Assembly (NCBI GenBank): GCA_029204225.1
Contig: CM055096.1
Span: 3,626,014 to 3,690,013 of the forward strand
DNA length: 64,000 nucleotides
From: Diphasiastrum complanatum
Taxonomy: Eukaryota; Streptophyta; Lycopodiopsida; Lycopodiales; Lycopodiaceae
Direction: 5' to 3'
Under the pieces are notes generated by a model. That model was not told the origin of the DNA. It saw only the letters and a list, made by a program, of their open reading frames with translations, and ran no database searches. Below are positions 23,275-34,345 of this stretch, in pieces. Every line of letters starts with the position of its first letter. Position 1 is the stretch's first letter. A program made the translations under genes and the position numbers.

Positions 23275-25330
23275 GTGTTGGGGGCTAAATGGCAAGGTAC
23301 CCTTACGATTAAGGGTATATGCCCTTGGATAAGGACATGCAAGTGACTATACCTTAGTTGGAGGTATGGAGTCACGTGATCATTGGATAAGGGGTACCCT
23401 TAATATTAAGGATATGTGCCTTAGATTAAGGTACTAGTGTCCTTGGTTAAGGGCAGGTAGGTGTCTATGCCTTGGATGGAGGTATGGAACCTAGAGAGGT
23501 GTTAGAAAGTCATTGGATGAGTATTTTTCTAAACCTTGGGCCTCAACCTTGAACCATATCACTTTATTGGTCTAGGACAAAAGTATACATGCACAACTTG
23601 GCCAATGGGACCTAAAGTGTCCATTGAGTTCCCAACTCACACAAGAAAGACATTCAAAGAGTCATAGGTTATGGAAGGAGTGTCTTGACCTTCCATAAGC
23701 CTATGGAGGTTCTTGGAGATTCTTTAACTCCCCTAGGCTTCTCTCTCTCTCATTGGATGAGCATGGAACTCCATAGTGCATTGAAGGGGTCCATGGGCCA
23801 TCTATATGAGGGTAGTAGGGCACCCATTTAGAGGGGGAGATCTCTCTTGTTTGCTTTGCTTATGCTCTAGTGTTGCTACTCGTGTGTAGAGTGCTTTCTT
23901 GTGGTAGTATTCTTGAGGTTTGGATCTTGCTTATGGTATGAGACATAAGTAGGGTTTGGATCTTGAGTATGCTATGGAGTGTTGTGGTATGCTTGTGATT
24001 TGTTATGGTTAGCAAGGGGGATCTAGATAGGTCTTGCTTGGAGCTTGGATCTAGCTATGGTTGGGTGGTGAATACTTGAGGCCAGCTTGTTATCTATCTT
24101 TGTGTATAAAGAGTAGGGACACAGGTGGAGGAGAGATCCTTGGAGGCTTGCAGATCCTTACTTGCAGGTGGAGGCATCCTAGCTTGGAGTTGGGGAGCAT
24201 CTTGAAGCTTACAGGTTGCTTGGAGGATATTTGGAGGCTCTACCTTGGATTTGGAGGACTTCCTCACCTCTACTTGTAAAAGCAGCATCAGAAGTAGACA
24301 AAGGATGGTAACCTTTCTAACCTTCTTCAAGTTCTATTAAGATCACCAACTCAAACTTTTTTGGGAAAGATTATAGGCTTTTCTAGTTGTAGGAAGCTTG
24401 TAGTTGAAGTATCCAATGAATCTATTTCTCTTTGGGAGAGAGTAGTGATGCTTATAGAATCATTTAGGGGCTGATTTTTTATCATGTTAGAGAAGTTTTA
24501 AAGTGGGCTTTGGGTTTTTAAAAGTTCTGAAAAAAGATTTGTGGGATGGGTAGAGGAAGTCTTCCTCTACATATACAAACTTTTTTTGGCAAAAAGATTG
24601 ATTCTAGCCTTGTGTTTTGATCGAAACTAGTGTTTTTTTTGCATAAATGAAGCGTTTGAAGTTCTGATTTTCATTTTGAAGTTCTATTTTTCAGACCTGT
24701 AAATCTGAAAATCAGATCTGAAAAGTGAAGTTTTCATTCAAACTTCATTAGTTACACCTTTCTATCTCCTAGTTTCATGAAAATGGCAATGTAGGAAGGG
24801 AATGGTAGTGTAACTTTGTGCATAAAACAAGTTTTGAGATTTTGTTTTTTGTCATTTTGAAGTTTTGATTTTCAGACTTGTAAATCTATATATCATATCC
24901 GAAAATTGAAGTTTTCATAAAGCACTATTAGTTATCCATTTATAGAAACTAGTTTCTTGGTTTTAGAAATCTAGAATTGTGAAAAATGTGAAAACTTTGG
25001 TTGCTTTTGAGATGACAAATGGAATTGGAATTGGAATGAGAACTTTATGTAAACATTAGCTTGGATTAGTTAATTGAAGTTTACATAACGATTTGGTTTT
25101 CATTTTTGCTTTTGATTCAGGCAAATGTAGCTTGTTGTTTTTTTTTCCTCTTAAGCTTGGATCAAGCTTGCAAATAGTAGGCTTGGATTGAGCTTATAAA
25201 CAATAAGATTGAATGAGTAGAAGTAAATGTTTTTTATTTGCATTGAATGTAAGAATAAAGGCATTTCTATCATTCTAATTTGAGCACTTGTTGTAGTATT
25301 TGCATAATAGGAAAACACACAAGCAACCCC
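23275..25330 (+). mobile_element. Putative LTR/leader of a second gypsy-like element, with tandem repeats
   Basis: Sequence starting TGTTGGGGGCT at about 23,275 begins a new, non-coding domain directly after the gypsy integrase remnant. The part 23,285-23,480 holds two imperfect copies of a roughly 110-bp unit ('aaggtaccctta...ggataagg...gaggtatgga'). A 'cttggaggc'-rich patch lies at 24,140-24,260, and a roughly 170-bp imperfect duplication ('ttcagacctgtaaatctgaa' type) at about 24,660-24,950. It leads into a gag frame at 25,331. LTR ends and a primer site were not found. Confidence 0.4.
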
Positions 25331-26693
25331 AATGAATCAAACCAATGAAAACCCAACATTTGATCTATCAAACCCATCCAATCAGCCACAAGCTCTTGAA
25401 CTTTTATACCAACAAATTCAAGCCACTAATAAGCAGCTTCTTGAAAATAATCAAAGAAACCAAGACTTGGAGTCTAGGTTAGCCATCAGAAGAAGCATGT
25501 AGTTCCACTTCCTGTAAAAGTGTTTAAGGGGGAAAAGAAAGATAGGAACTTACAAGTGGTAAGTTCTTGGCTAAATGTTTGGAACAAATACTTTGCCATG
25601 AACCAATTCTCTGAATCTGAAAAGTTATCCACTATCACCATGTTCCTTGAAGGAAGAGCCTTAGTTTGGTGGGATGACTTAGTTGCAAAGGGCAATCAAC
25701 CTTGTACATGGAATGATTTTTGCAAGCTTTTTAGGAATTATTTTCTACCACTTTTAGATGACTATGAACACTTCCAAAAGTTGAGTCATCTAACCATGAA
25801 TAAAGGTTTGGAATAATTTATTCAAGATTTTCATGAGTACCTGAATCCACTTTATAATGACATTCCGCCTAAGGTACAATGTTAATGTTCATTGATGGGT
25901 TACCAAAAGATTATCAAGTGGATGTTCGTAGGAACCATCGAAAAACCCTAGAAGATGATATTAGTGGTGCAAAATACTTTGATGACACACCTAAGCCACC
26001 TAGGGGTCAACAGCCTAATGAGCAGAAAAAAGGTTTTCAATTTAAGCGAAAGGATAGGGAAGTTGTTAGTGAAACACATTCCAAATTCAACAATCCTAAG
26101 AAAACAATAAAAAACTATAAAAATGTTCAAGGTGGCAATAATAAAGTTGAAGCTTGTAAGAAGAACCTGTGTTTCAAGTGCAATGGCGAGGGTCACATTG
26201 CACGTGATTGCGTCAAAAAACAAGCTTCAACCTCAGGTAATCTATCTCGAAGTAATGAGATTGATGTTTGTTTCCTTAGTTATTTAGTTTTTGGTCCTAA
26301 TCACCTTATTTGCATTAAAGATAAAGTTAATGATCAAGTTGTTAATGTTCTTTTTGACACGGGATCCACTCATAACTTTATTAATGTAAATTTGGTGCAG
26401 ACGCTAAACCTTCCTACCAAAAAAGTGAGAAAAAATATTGTGTGACAATGGCATCGGGAAGTAATTCTGATTTGATGGATTTTATTGTTCCTGATGTAGA
26501 ATTGCACATTCAGGATTATTTTATAAAACTAGAATTCCATGTTGTTCAATTAGCTAATGTAGGTGTTGTTCTTGGGCAACAATGACATTTTGATAAGAAC
26601 AAGTCATTGAGAATTGATTTTGTTGAAAAATCTTTATCTTTTATGCATGAGAATTCTTTAATTAAGATCAAGGCTAGATTAAGTGTTGACACT
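25331..26693 (+). pseudogene. Degenerate gypsy-like gag-protease
   Basis: The frame opens MNQTNENPTFDLSNPSNQPQ (25,331), with a coiled-coil-like Q/N-rich start. The capsid-like block 'SSWLNVWNKYFAMNQFSESE', 'MFLEGRALVWWDDLV' and 'LFRNYFLPLLDDYEHFQKL' follows (25,520-25,816), typical of a Retrotrans_gag domain. After a stop come 'FIDGLPKDYQVDVRRN', a zinc knuckle CFKCNGEGHIARDC (26,179) and an intact-looking protease site LFDTGSTHNFIN (about 26,350). The later conserved LG-x-x-W-L block reads VLGQQ followed by a stop (about 26,585). The element is cut off at about 26,693, where rDNA-derived repeat begins, so RT and integrase are absent. Confidence 0.8.
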
Positions 26694-27208
26694 AGGGGTG
26701 GTTTGTCTCTGTCGATGACATTGTGAGTTCATTAAACCTTATCATTTAGAGGAAGGAGAAGTCGGAATAAGGTCTCTATAGGTGAATTTCAGGAAGGATC
26801 ATTGAAAGGGCGCATGAATAGTAGGACCCATAGGTGTCCAAGAGCAAGGAATATGAAGCAAGAGAGGGAAGCTTGTCAGGTGGGAAAAAAGAGGTGAAAA
26901 CTCTAGAACGGCCAATATGGTCCACAATTTCCATCATCCTTTTTTCGCCTCAAAATCTGTCATTATCTCTCTAGGGAATCACAAGAAAGTTTTGTTTGTT
27001 TCCTATATAGGAAAAACATGAAATTCCCTAGTTTTACACGATTTTTCATGGTTAAGAAATGCATTTGGATGACTTATAGTCCCCTTTTAACTAGGAATAA
27101 CTTTTACCGTACTAAATACTTATTACTTACTATGGTATATTATTTATTATAATATACTAGATACATTTATATATATGAAATAAAAAGTGTATTAGTATGA
27201 TTATATAT
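26694..27208 (+). repeat. rDNA-derived repeat U2, partial (18S 3' end onward)
   Basis: From 26,694 to about 26,804 the plus strand is a decayed 3' end of 18S rRNA. It keeps 'attaaaccttatcatttaga', 'ggaaggagaagtcg' and 'ggaaggatcattga' next to the 18S/ITS1 boundary. The downstream U-specific sequence (from 'catgaatagtaggaccc') runs up to the copia insertion at 27,209 and resumes at 33,070. The 5.8S-bearing left half of U is missing because the unit is joined to a gypsy protease remnant. Confidence 0.85.
27204..27208. repeat. Target-site duplication TATAT (left)
   Basis: The pentamer TATAT flanks the copia element on the left and is repeated at 33,070-33,074. The uninterrupted sequence ('gattatatattactataat') exists in the paralogous U unit near 36,289-36,307, confirming the insertion point. 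Confidence 0.9.
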
Positions 27209-27861
27209 TGTGAAAAACTCAGATCCAAAAGATGCTAAAGTTTCATAAAGATCTTGGCCATGGAAGTTATGCACATCTAGATTGAAAAAATGATAGAAAT
27301 TGTGATGTTAAGCATACTAAACATCAACTAAACATCAAAATCTGATCATAAGCTTCCACAAACAGAAACTTGCTGTCCCTGTCCGTACTTCAGAGCCTAC
27401 AACCTGCATTTCACACGTGTGAAGCCATAGCAACAAAGAAATCACAATTCTAGTGGCTAGAATGCAAGATATGAACAAAAAAGTGAGAGAGAAGAAGATG
27501 GACCTTCAAAGAGCATAACATTCATTCAATAGAATGAAAATGAGATGTGTACATACTCGTGGAGATGGCTATTTATAGCAGCCATAGTGCCTCTTGGCCA
27601 CTTGTCTTATGATAGGCTAAAATTGGGGTCCAATAGGATTCACCCATATACCTAGAAATTTGGTCAAATAGGAATGCGCCAAATTATGAGCCAATAGAAG
27701 AGCTCCACACTCGACCTCCTCTAATTAATGTGACCTCAAAAGTAGTGTACACATACTTTGGGCCTCTACATACATGTATGAACCTATCTCTAACTTTTAT
27801 TTGGCCATAGGCCTACAAAATCTCAAGTTAGGAAAATACTACTAGTTGACAATTTTTCACA
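27209..27861 (-). repeat. 3' LTR of the copia element
   Basis: 653 bp. In element orientation it starts TGTGAAAAATTG and ends GAGTTTTTCACA. A TATA box (TATAAATA, around 27,570-27,580 on the minus strand) lies in the middle, and a palindromic TTCACACGTGTGAA occurs near 27,409. The gag-pol stop codon (27,857-27,859) lies inside its first five bases. Confidence 0.97.
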
Positions 27862-30800
27862 CTCCCTCTTCAACTAGTTTTAGCATAGATTTAGAAAGTA
27901 CACCAAGACTTGTTCTATGCTTGAAAAATAAGTCCTTTCCCAATGCTTTGGTAAAGATATCAGCCACACATTCCTTTGATGGGACATGTTCAAGCTTGAT
28001 CTCTTTTGCCAACACTTGTTCTCTCACAAAATGGTAAGCCACCTCGATATGTTTGCTCCTTGCATGGAAAACCGGATTGCTTGCTAGACTTTGGGCTGAA
28101 AGGTTGTCACAAAAGATGATTGGACTCTCTGAAAAATCCAGCAAATGAAGCTCCATAATCATCCTCTTGATCCACACCATCTCCTTTGTGCATGATGTCA
28201 AAGCTTTGTACTCGGCCTCACTAGAAGAAAGTGATATAGTTGCTTGTTTCTTCGACATCCATGAGATAGCTCCATCACCTATGAAAATAGCATGTGCATT
28301 TATGGATTTTCTATCCATAAGGTCTCCTGCAAAATCTGAATCTGAAAAACCAAATAAGTTAGGTGATGAGCCTCTATAAACAATGCCAAAATCTTTTGTT
28401 CCCGAGATGTATCTCAAGATCCTCTTTCCTAGTTTCCAATGTTCTATGCTAGGATCTTGCATGAATTGGCTTAATCTACCAACACAATAAGATAAATCAG
28501 GTCTTGTGATGGTTAGATATATAAGAGAACCTATTAGCTTCCTATAGAGAGTAATGTCCTCGAAGGATCTTTCATTACCTCTTATAGTTAGCTTTACATG
28601 TGATTCCATAGGTGTATCAATAGGATTTGCATCTACCATATGAAATCTATTGAGAATAGAAATAGCATACTTCTCTTGTGAAATAAAAGTGATTTGAGAA
28701 GTTCTAATTACTTCTATTCCTAAGATATAGCTCAAAAGACCAAGATCATGCACTTCAAATTCCTTTTTTAGTGCTTTCTTGATATCTTCTATATCTTCCT
28801 TGTTCCCTCCACTTAAAATAATGTCATCCACATAAATTAGAAGGATTGTAACATCATTAGCACTAATTCTAAAGTAAAGTGAATGATCATACTCACTCAT
28901 AGTGAAGTTTTGAGAAAGTAGAAAAGAGTTAAGCCTAGCATACCAACTCCTTGGTGCTTGCTTAAGACCATACAAACTTTTTTGTAGAAAACACACATGA
29001 TTAGGCTTGCTATGAGAAACATAGCTCTCGGGTTGCTCCATGTAGACTTCCTCTTCAAGATCACCATTCAAGAAAGCATTAGAAATGTCTAATTGCCAAA
29101 GATCCCATCCATAAAGAGTTGCAAGGGAAATGATTACTCTTATGCTCACCATCTTTGCCACGGGTGCAAAGGTTTCCTCATAGTCAATGCCATGCTCTTG
29201 AGCATAACCTTTAGCCACCAACCTTGCCTTCAACTTGTTGATAGATCCATCTTGATTTGTCTTTACCTTGAAGATCCATTTGCATCCAATTGCACTTTTG
29301 CCCTTTGGAAGCTCCACCAATCTCCATGTGTTGTTCTTCATAAGTGCTTCAAACTCAAGATCCATTGCTTGGATCCATTCCTCTTCTTGCCTTGCTTCAT
29401 CTACACATGAAGGTACATCAAAAGAAGTTAGGAAAGCATAGTTGGATCCATCCACCACTTGCTTACCTTTGCCATCATAAGTGAGCCTTGAGGGTTTCAC
29501 TTTATGCCTTGGAGTTCTCCTTGGAATTTGACTTGAAGAGGCTTCTTCAACATCCACATCCAATGTGTCATCAACTCCATTGTCATCAAGCACATTAGTT
29601 GCAACAACACCATCATCACTTGAAACAACTTTTGGAATGTTACCTTCATCAAAAATGACATCCCTACTTGTGAACACTTTCTTGATTGAAGGAACATAAA
29701 TCCTATATGCTTTGCTTACTTCACTATAACCAACAAAAATGCCCTTTCTTGAAGATGGATCCTCCTTAGTTCTATCATCAAGAGTAATGTTGAAGTAGCA
29801 AATGCATCCAAAAGTTCTTAGAAACTTGACATTAGGCTTCGTACCAAACAAAGCTTCAAAAGGGGTTTTTCCTTCCAATACAACACTTGGCCATCTATTG
29901 CATAGGAAATTTGCACACAACAAAGCATCACTCCAAAAAGGTTTAGGAAGATTAGCATTCAATCTCATTGCCTTTGCACTCTCACACAAGGTTCTATTCT
30001 TCCTCTCGGCCACTCCATTTTGTTGTGGTGTTCTTGGACATGTGTACTCCCTCTTGATCCCATGCTCATCGCAAAAGGCTTTGAATTTGTTAGAAATGTA
30101 TTCACCACCATTGTCGCTCCTCAAGCATTTGATTTTGGTTGTAAATTGAGTCTCAATAGCAACTTTGAACTTGACAAACACATCAAACACCTCATCCTTG
30201 CTCTTTAGTAGATAAACCCAACAAAATCTACTAAAATCATCAATGAAAGTTACATACATCTTAGCACCTCCATTGCTAATTGTAGTAACACCATGAATAT
30301 CCGAATGCAAGAGAGAAAAAGGCATCTTAGATCTAGATATAGATCTAGTATATGGCAATCTATGTGATTTAGACAAAGCACATTCTTCACAAACATGATT
30401 CAAGCAAGTAAGAGACTTGGGAAGTCCCCTTACTACCTCCTTTTTGGCTATTACCTCCAAGGCCTTGTAGTTGAGATGTCCCATCCTTTTATGCCATACC
30501 TCTTGAATTGACATTTGTTCATTTGCCATGCATCCAACTTGGTTAGCAACAACACATGCATCAAGCTTGAACAATTTCCCTTGCCTTTTCCCTTTTGCAA
30601 TGATACTACACCCCTTTTTGATCAAGCAAGCATCACCATCAAACTCAACTTTGAATCCTTTGTCAAGCATTTGGCTTACACTAAGTAAGTTCTTGGTAAT
30701 GGATGGAATGAGCAAAACATCTTTCAATTCTATATTCCTATTTGTAGAAAGTGAAATAGGAATTGTGCCAATCTTCTTGATTGCACACTCACCATCATTT

Positions 30801-31807
30801 GCGGTATAGATTACCTTCCTATCACCATCAAATGCCATTAAAGATGAAAAATACTCTTTATGATATGTCATATGAGAAGTGGCTCCACTATCAATCCACC
30901 AAGGATCAATGTCTCCATGATTAGCCAACAAGCAAGATGACATAACAAAAGCATCATTTGAAAGAAGCTCATCCCCACCCTCATCAATAGTTAGATTGGT
31001 TTGCTTTTCCCCTTGATCCCTCTTTTTCTTAAAACAATCACTAGCAAAATGCCCTTTGACTCCACAATAGAAACATTTTAGCTTAGATCTATCCTTCTTT
31101 TTGCCAAAAGTAGAGTGCTCACCTTGGTCTTGCCCTTTAGACCAATTGCTTTTACCTTTGCCCTTGAACTTGCCTTTAGAGAACATTGCCTCCTCTTCTC
31201 CTCCTTGAGATGTAGAAGATGCTCCCACTCTTGCTTGCAACCTGAATTCTTCAGCCAACAAGACCTCTTGCAAGTCTCCAACACTTGGTAAACATTTTTG
31301 GATAGCATAACTTTGAACAAGATTAGCATGATCATCCAACAAGCCATTGAGAATCACTTGAACAAGCTCCTCATTATTTATGCCATCATTAATGCATGCT
31401 AACTCATCATTCAATGCTTTAACTCTCAAAACAAAAGCATGTCCATTCTCACTCTTCTTTTGCATACAAGAAAAGATTTGCCTTCTTAAAGTCAACACTC
31501 TAGAAGTAGACTTGGATTCATAAACCTTCTTCAAGGCTTCCCAAGCTTCACTAGATGATGTGCACTTACCAACCTCTTTGATAAGCTCATTTGTCACATT
31601 CATCTTGATCATGTGAAGGGCTTTCTTTGCCCTCTTGTCATACCTCAATTGTTCTTGAGGTGCCAAAGGTCTCTCCTCCACACCTACAACAATATCCATC
31701 AACTCATTCATCTCAAGCAAAGACTCCATCCTTACTTTCCAAGTAGAATAGTTGAGGGAGGTAAGCCTATCATTGCTTTCCAACATGTAGCCTCCATTTG
31801 TAGCCAT
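27857..31807 (-). CDS. Copia gag-pol polyprotein, intact (1,316 aa)
   Basis: A single frame encodes every copia domain in order. Gag is at about residues 10-190 (LNYSTWKVRMESLL), with a zinc knuckle at C245-C258 (CX2CX4HX4C). Protease has the D306-S-G-A site. Integrase has an HHCC finger (H439, H444, C473, C476) and catalytic D503, D565 and E601 with D-35-E spacing. Reverse transcriptase spans about 825-1060, with YVDD at 992-995. RNase H has D1156, E1197 and D1235. The polyprotein would be processed by its own protease inside cytoplasmic virus-like particles. The integrase-before-RT order defines Ty1/copia. I chose the first Met (MATNGGYML), preceded by a roughly 0.6-kb leader after the primer site. 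No stop or frameshift is seen. The frame ends LVEEGV, with the TGA supplied by the LTR. Confidence 0.97.
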   Translation of the reverse strand: MATNGGYMLESNDRLTSLNYSTWKVRMESLLEMNELMDIVVGVEERPLAPQEQLRYDKRAKKALHMIKMNVTNELIKEVGKCTSSSEAWEALKKVYESKSTSRVLTLRRQIFSCMQKKSENGHAFVLRVKALNDELACINDGINNEELVQVILNGLLDDHANLVQSYAIQKCLPSVGDLQEVLLAEEFRLQARVGASSTSQGGEEEAMFSKGKFKGKGKSNWSKGQDQGEHSTFGKKKDRSKLKCFYCGVKGHFASDCFKKKRDQGEKQTNLTIDEGGDELLSNDAFVMSSCLLANHGDIDPWWIDSGATSHMTYHKEYFSSLMAFDGDRKVIYTANDGECAIKKIGTIPISLSTNRNIELKDVLLIPSITKNLLSVSQMLDKGFKVEFDGDACLIKKGCSIIAKGKRQGKLFKLDACVVANQVGCMANEQMSIQEVWHKRMGHLNYKALEVIAKKEVVRGLPKSLTCLNHVCEECALSKSHRLPYTRSISRSKMPFSLLHSDIHGVTTISNGGAKMYVTFIDDFSRFCWVYLLKSKDEVFDVFVKFKVAIETQFTTKIKCLRSDNGGEYISNKFKAFCDEHGIKREYTCPRTPQQNGVAERKNRTLCESAKAMRLNANLPKPFWSDALLCANFLCNRWPSVVLEGKTPFEALFGTKPNVKFLRTFGCICYFNITLDDRTKEDPSSRKGIFVGYSEVSKAYRIYVPSIKKVFTSRDVIFDEGNIPKVVSSDDGVVATNVLDDNGVDDTLDVDVEEASSSQIPRRTPRHKVKPSRLTYDGKGKQVVDGSNYAFLTSFDVPSCVDEARQEEEWIQAMDLEFEALMKNNTWRLVELPKGKSAIGCKWIFKVKTNQDGSINKLKARLVAKGYAQEHGIDYEETFAPVAKMVSIRVIISLATLYGWDLWQLDISNAFLNGDLEEEVYMEQPESYVSHSKPNHVCFLQKSLYGLKQAPRSWYARLNSFLLSQNFTMSEYDHSLYFRISANDVTILLIYVDDIILSGGNKEDIEDIKKALKKEFEVHDLGLLSYILGIEVIRTSQITFISQEKYAISILNRFHMVDANPIDTPMESHVKLTIRGNERSFEDITLYRKLIGSLIYLTITRPDLSYCVGRLSQFMQDPSIEHWKLGKRILRYISGTKDFGIVYRGSSPNLFGFSDSDFAGDLMDRKSINAHAIFIGDGAISWMSKKQATISLSSSEAEYKALTSCTKEMVWIKRMIMELHLLDFSESPIIFCDNLSAQSLASNPVFHARSKHIEVAYHFVREQVLAKEIKLEHVPSKECVADIFTKALGKDLFFKHRTSLGVLSKSMLKLVEEGV
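27862..27871 (-). promoter_or_regulatory. Polypurine tract
   Basis: GAAGAGGGAG in element orientation, directly upstream of the 3' LTR; it primes plus-strand DNA synthesis in LTR elements. It overlaps the last codons of gag-pol. The same tract (CAAGAGGGAG) precedes the LTR at 59,278. Confidence 0.85.
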
Positions 31808-32404
31808 GTTGCAATGATTGATCTCTGATCTTTGACCTGTTCCAATGCACTAAGCACTCTCTTGAATCAACAAATGAAACACAAGAAGAAATCACAAAGA
31901 TTTGGAACCTAAAACCTTACTTTTTCTCTCTTTTCCTCACTTTTTCCTTAATTTTAGCCACTAGTTTTATGATTTCTTGATCAAACCAAGACCAAACCTC
32001 AATATACTTGCTTTTCCCTCACTCCTAAGATTGAAATACACTCTTGAATCATTCAAAAAACTGAAAATCAGAGGGTTACATCAATTTTGAAGTTTTTGAC
32101 ATGAAGAAGCAAGAAATTGAATCAAAAAACTATATGCTAGAATGGAAAACTAATAGGATCTTGTTGGATCTTGCATCTCCCTCTTTCCAAAACAATTTTT
32201 GTCTCCTTATTCTGATAAGTACAGAGGGAATTCGCCCTACTTCAATTGAAATGCATACAAATGATGTTTTGATCACAAAGATCCAATTTCTACACATAAA
32301 TCAACAAGATTTTTAGCTAGAAACTTGATTGGAATGCTACAAAAGCAAACTCGCCCACAAATCTCTTCTAAATCTGGCAAAACCTGCACATTTGGCCGCC
32401 TAAT
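31808..32404 (-). other. Untranslated leader of the copia element
   Basis: About 0.6 kb between the primer site and the gag-pol start, without a conserved frame. It probably contains packaging and dimerisation signals, but none can be identified by sight. Confidence 0.6.
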
Positions 32405-32416
32405 GCTCTGATACCA
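32405..32416 (-). promoter_or_regulatory. Primer-binding site (initiator tRNA-Met type)
   Basis: TGGTATCAGAGC on the minus strand, immediately next to the 5' LTR with no spacer. It matches the complement of the 3' end of plant initiator tRNA-Met. Confidence 0.95.
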
Positions 32417-33069
32417 TGTGAAAAACTCAGATCCAAAAGATGCTAAAGTTTCATAAAGATCTTGGCCATGGAAGTTATGCACATCTAGATTGAAAAAATG
32501 ATAGAAATTGTGATGTTAAGCATACTAAACATCAACTAAACATCAAAATCTGATCATAAGCTTCCACAAACAGAAACTTGCTGTCCCTGTCCGTACTTCA
32601 GAGCCTACAACCTGCATTTCACACGTGTGAAGCCATAGCAACAAAGAAATCACAATTCTAGTGGCTAGAATGCAAGATATGAACAAAAAAGTGAGAGAGA
32701 AGAAGATGGACCTTCAAAGAGCATAACATTCATTCAATAGAATGAAAATGAGATGTGTACATACTCGTGGAGATGGCTATTTATAGCAGCCATAGTGCCT
32801 CTTGGCCACTTGTCTTATGATAGGCTAAAATTGGGGTCCAATAGGATTCACCCATATACCTAGAAATTTGGTCAAATAGGAATGCACCAAATTATGAGCC
32901 AATAGAAGAGCTCCACACTCGACCTCCTCTAATTAATGTGACCTCAAAAGTAGTGTACACATACTTTGGGCCTCTACATACATGTATGAACCTATCTCTA
33001 ACTTTTATTTGGCCATAGGCCTACAAAATCTCAAGTTAGGAAAATACTACTAGTTGACAATTTTTCACA
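32417..33069 (-). repeat. 5' LTR of the copia element
   Basis: 653 bp, identical by eye to the left LTR except at one position (about 32,882). It carries the TATA box that would drive the genomic RNA, and the TTCACACGTGTGAA palindrome near 32,617. The right target duplication TATAT is at 33,070-33,074. Confidence 0.97.
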
Positions 33070-34345
33070 TATATTACTATAATATACTCAATACCAAATA
33101 CTAAAATACCTAAATATAACTCTACTAAATATTAATCTAAGTACTACATATCAAATATGCTAAACTTTCGATATTAGTTAGTTATTATTAGTTGGTTACT
33201 TATTATAATCTAACTACTTGACTATCTGAATAATTAATTAACTAACTAAGTAGTATTAACTAACTAGTTATAGTGGTACAATAGTTGACTAACAATAGTA
33301 ACGTAAATGTTCATTCGATAGCTAGTCAGTTAGTAGTTTCCTAGTTAGCTATCGTATTTTAGTTAAGTAAGCTAACTATTAAAATTTTAGTTAACTGGTA
33401 GTATAACTCGAGTATCTATGTGGTATATCATCTCCTAATTCAAAGTGAATCGTGTTAGATCATGTATTCAATGCAAATAACATATAGGGTTAAATGAGCT
33501 CCAATGAGAATATGAAAAAATAAAGTACACACATTCAATATAGACTTTTAGTTCATTTTAGAAGAACATTACTAAACATAAAGCCCGATATTGCTTCATC
33601 TTTAGTTTAGATGTTGCGCTAGATCAATTTTATGTCTATCACTCAAGCTTGAGTTTGATGTCTAACATGCAAATTTAATTTCATCACTTGAAATTTCTCA
33701 TTGTGTGATCAAAATAAACAATGTCAAGTTTAGGACATTCAAATTACTATAGTTCGGTCTCTTTTTGATGAAATAGCAATGAGAGATCAAATTCATGGAA
33801 TCTTCTAAATGGCTCAAACTTGAACCACATCATACAAGATAGCTTGATTTTGGTTCCAAACATGTGATTTTAATCACTTGAGACTTAAATTTGTTTTTTA
33901 TCACTCACGATAGCTCGACATTGGTCCTTATCCTCAGGATCACTCATTCGTTGATTGAATTTGATAAGTTGAGATAACCTAGATTTGATTCCTAACATGC
34001 GGTCCCTATAAGTTGAGATAACCTAGATTTGATTCCTATAGGACATGTTGTCCTTATGACTCACAATAGATCATTGAGATTGGACCAACCTTGACTTTAC
34101 TACATTCAGATTGCCCGTATTAGTGAAATTGTAGTTCAATGCCAACAATGACACGTGTTATGTAGAGTGCAAGAGGGCCAATAGTGCAGCTGGGTTCAAT
34201 ACATCCTTCAATAACAGATGCACCACTACCAAGCTTGTCTGCTATGATGTAGACCCCATCGAGAAAGTGGCACTATGCTTGCCCTCATTTCAAGAACTTT
34301 AGAAGGACATTCCTTTGGATTTAGAGTTGGGTTTAGGATGAAGAT
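33070..34345. repeat. Continuation of U (AT-rich tract) and R repeat, block B
   Basis: From 33,070 to about 33,420 is an AT-rich tract full of 'ctaactagt'/'agttagtta' phrases, the continuation of the U2 unit interrupted by the copia element. Then come a conserved stretch ('atcatctcctaattcaaag') and R-type phrases (33,600-34,140). A short segment before the LTR ('ccctcatttcaagaacttta') recurs at 37,546. The whole stretch is repeated at 36,303-37,611. No gene. Confidence 0.8.

Larger units (their letters stand above)
27209..33069 (-). mobile_element. Complete Ty1/copia LTR retrotransposon, 5,861 bp
   Basis: All parts of a functional element are present on the minus strand. There are two 653-bp LTRs with TGTGAAAAA/TTTTTCACA inverted ends, a TATAT target duplication, a tRNA-iMet primer site abutting the 5' LTR, a roughly 0.6-kb leader, one uninterrupted 1,316-codon gag-pol frame and a polypurine tract abutting the 3' LTR. 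Reading the LTRs side by side I find one difference (G at about 27,674 against A at about 32,882), implying very recent insertion. It is inserted in a U-type repeat. In this window it is the only element whose protein appears fully intact. Confidence 0.97.

Noticed and set aside
28167-31828. Several plus-strand frames of 60-115 codons
   Set aside because: They are antisense shadows of the copia polyprotein.
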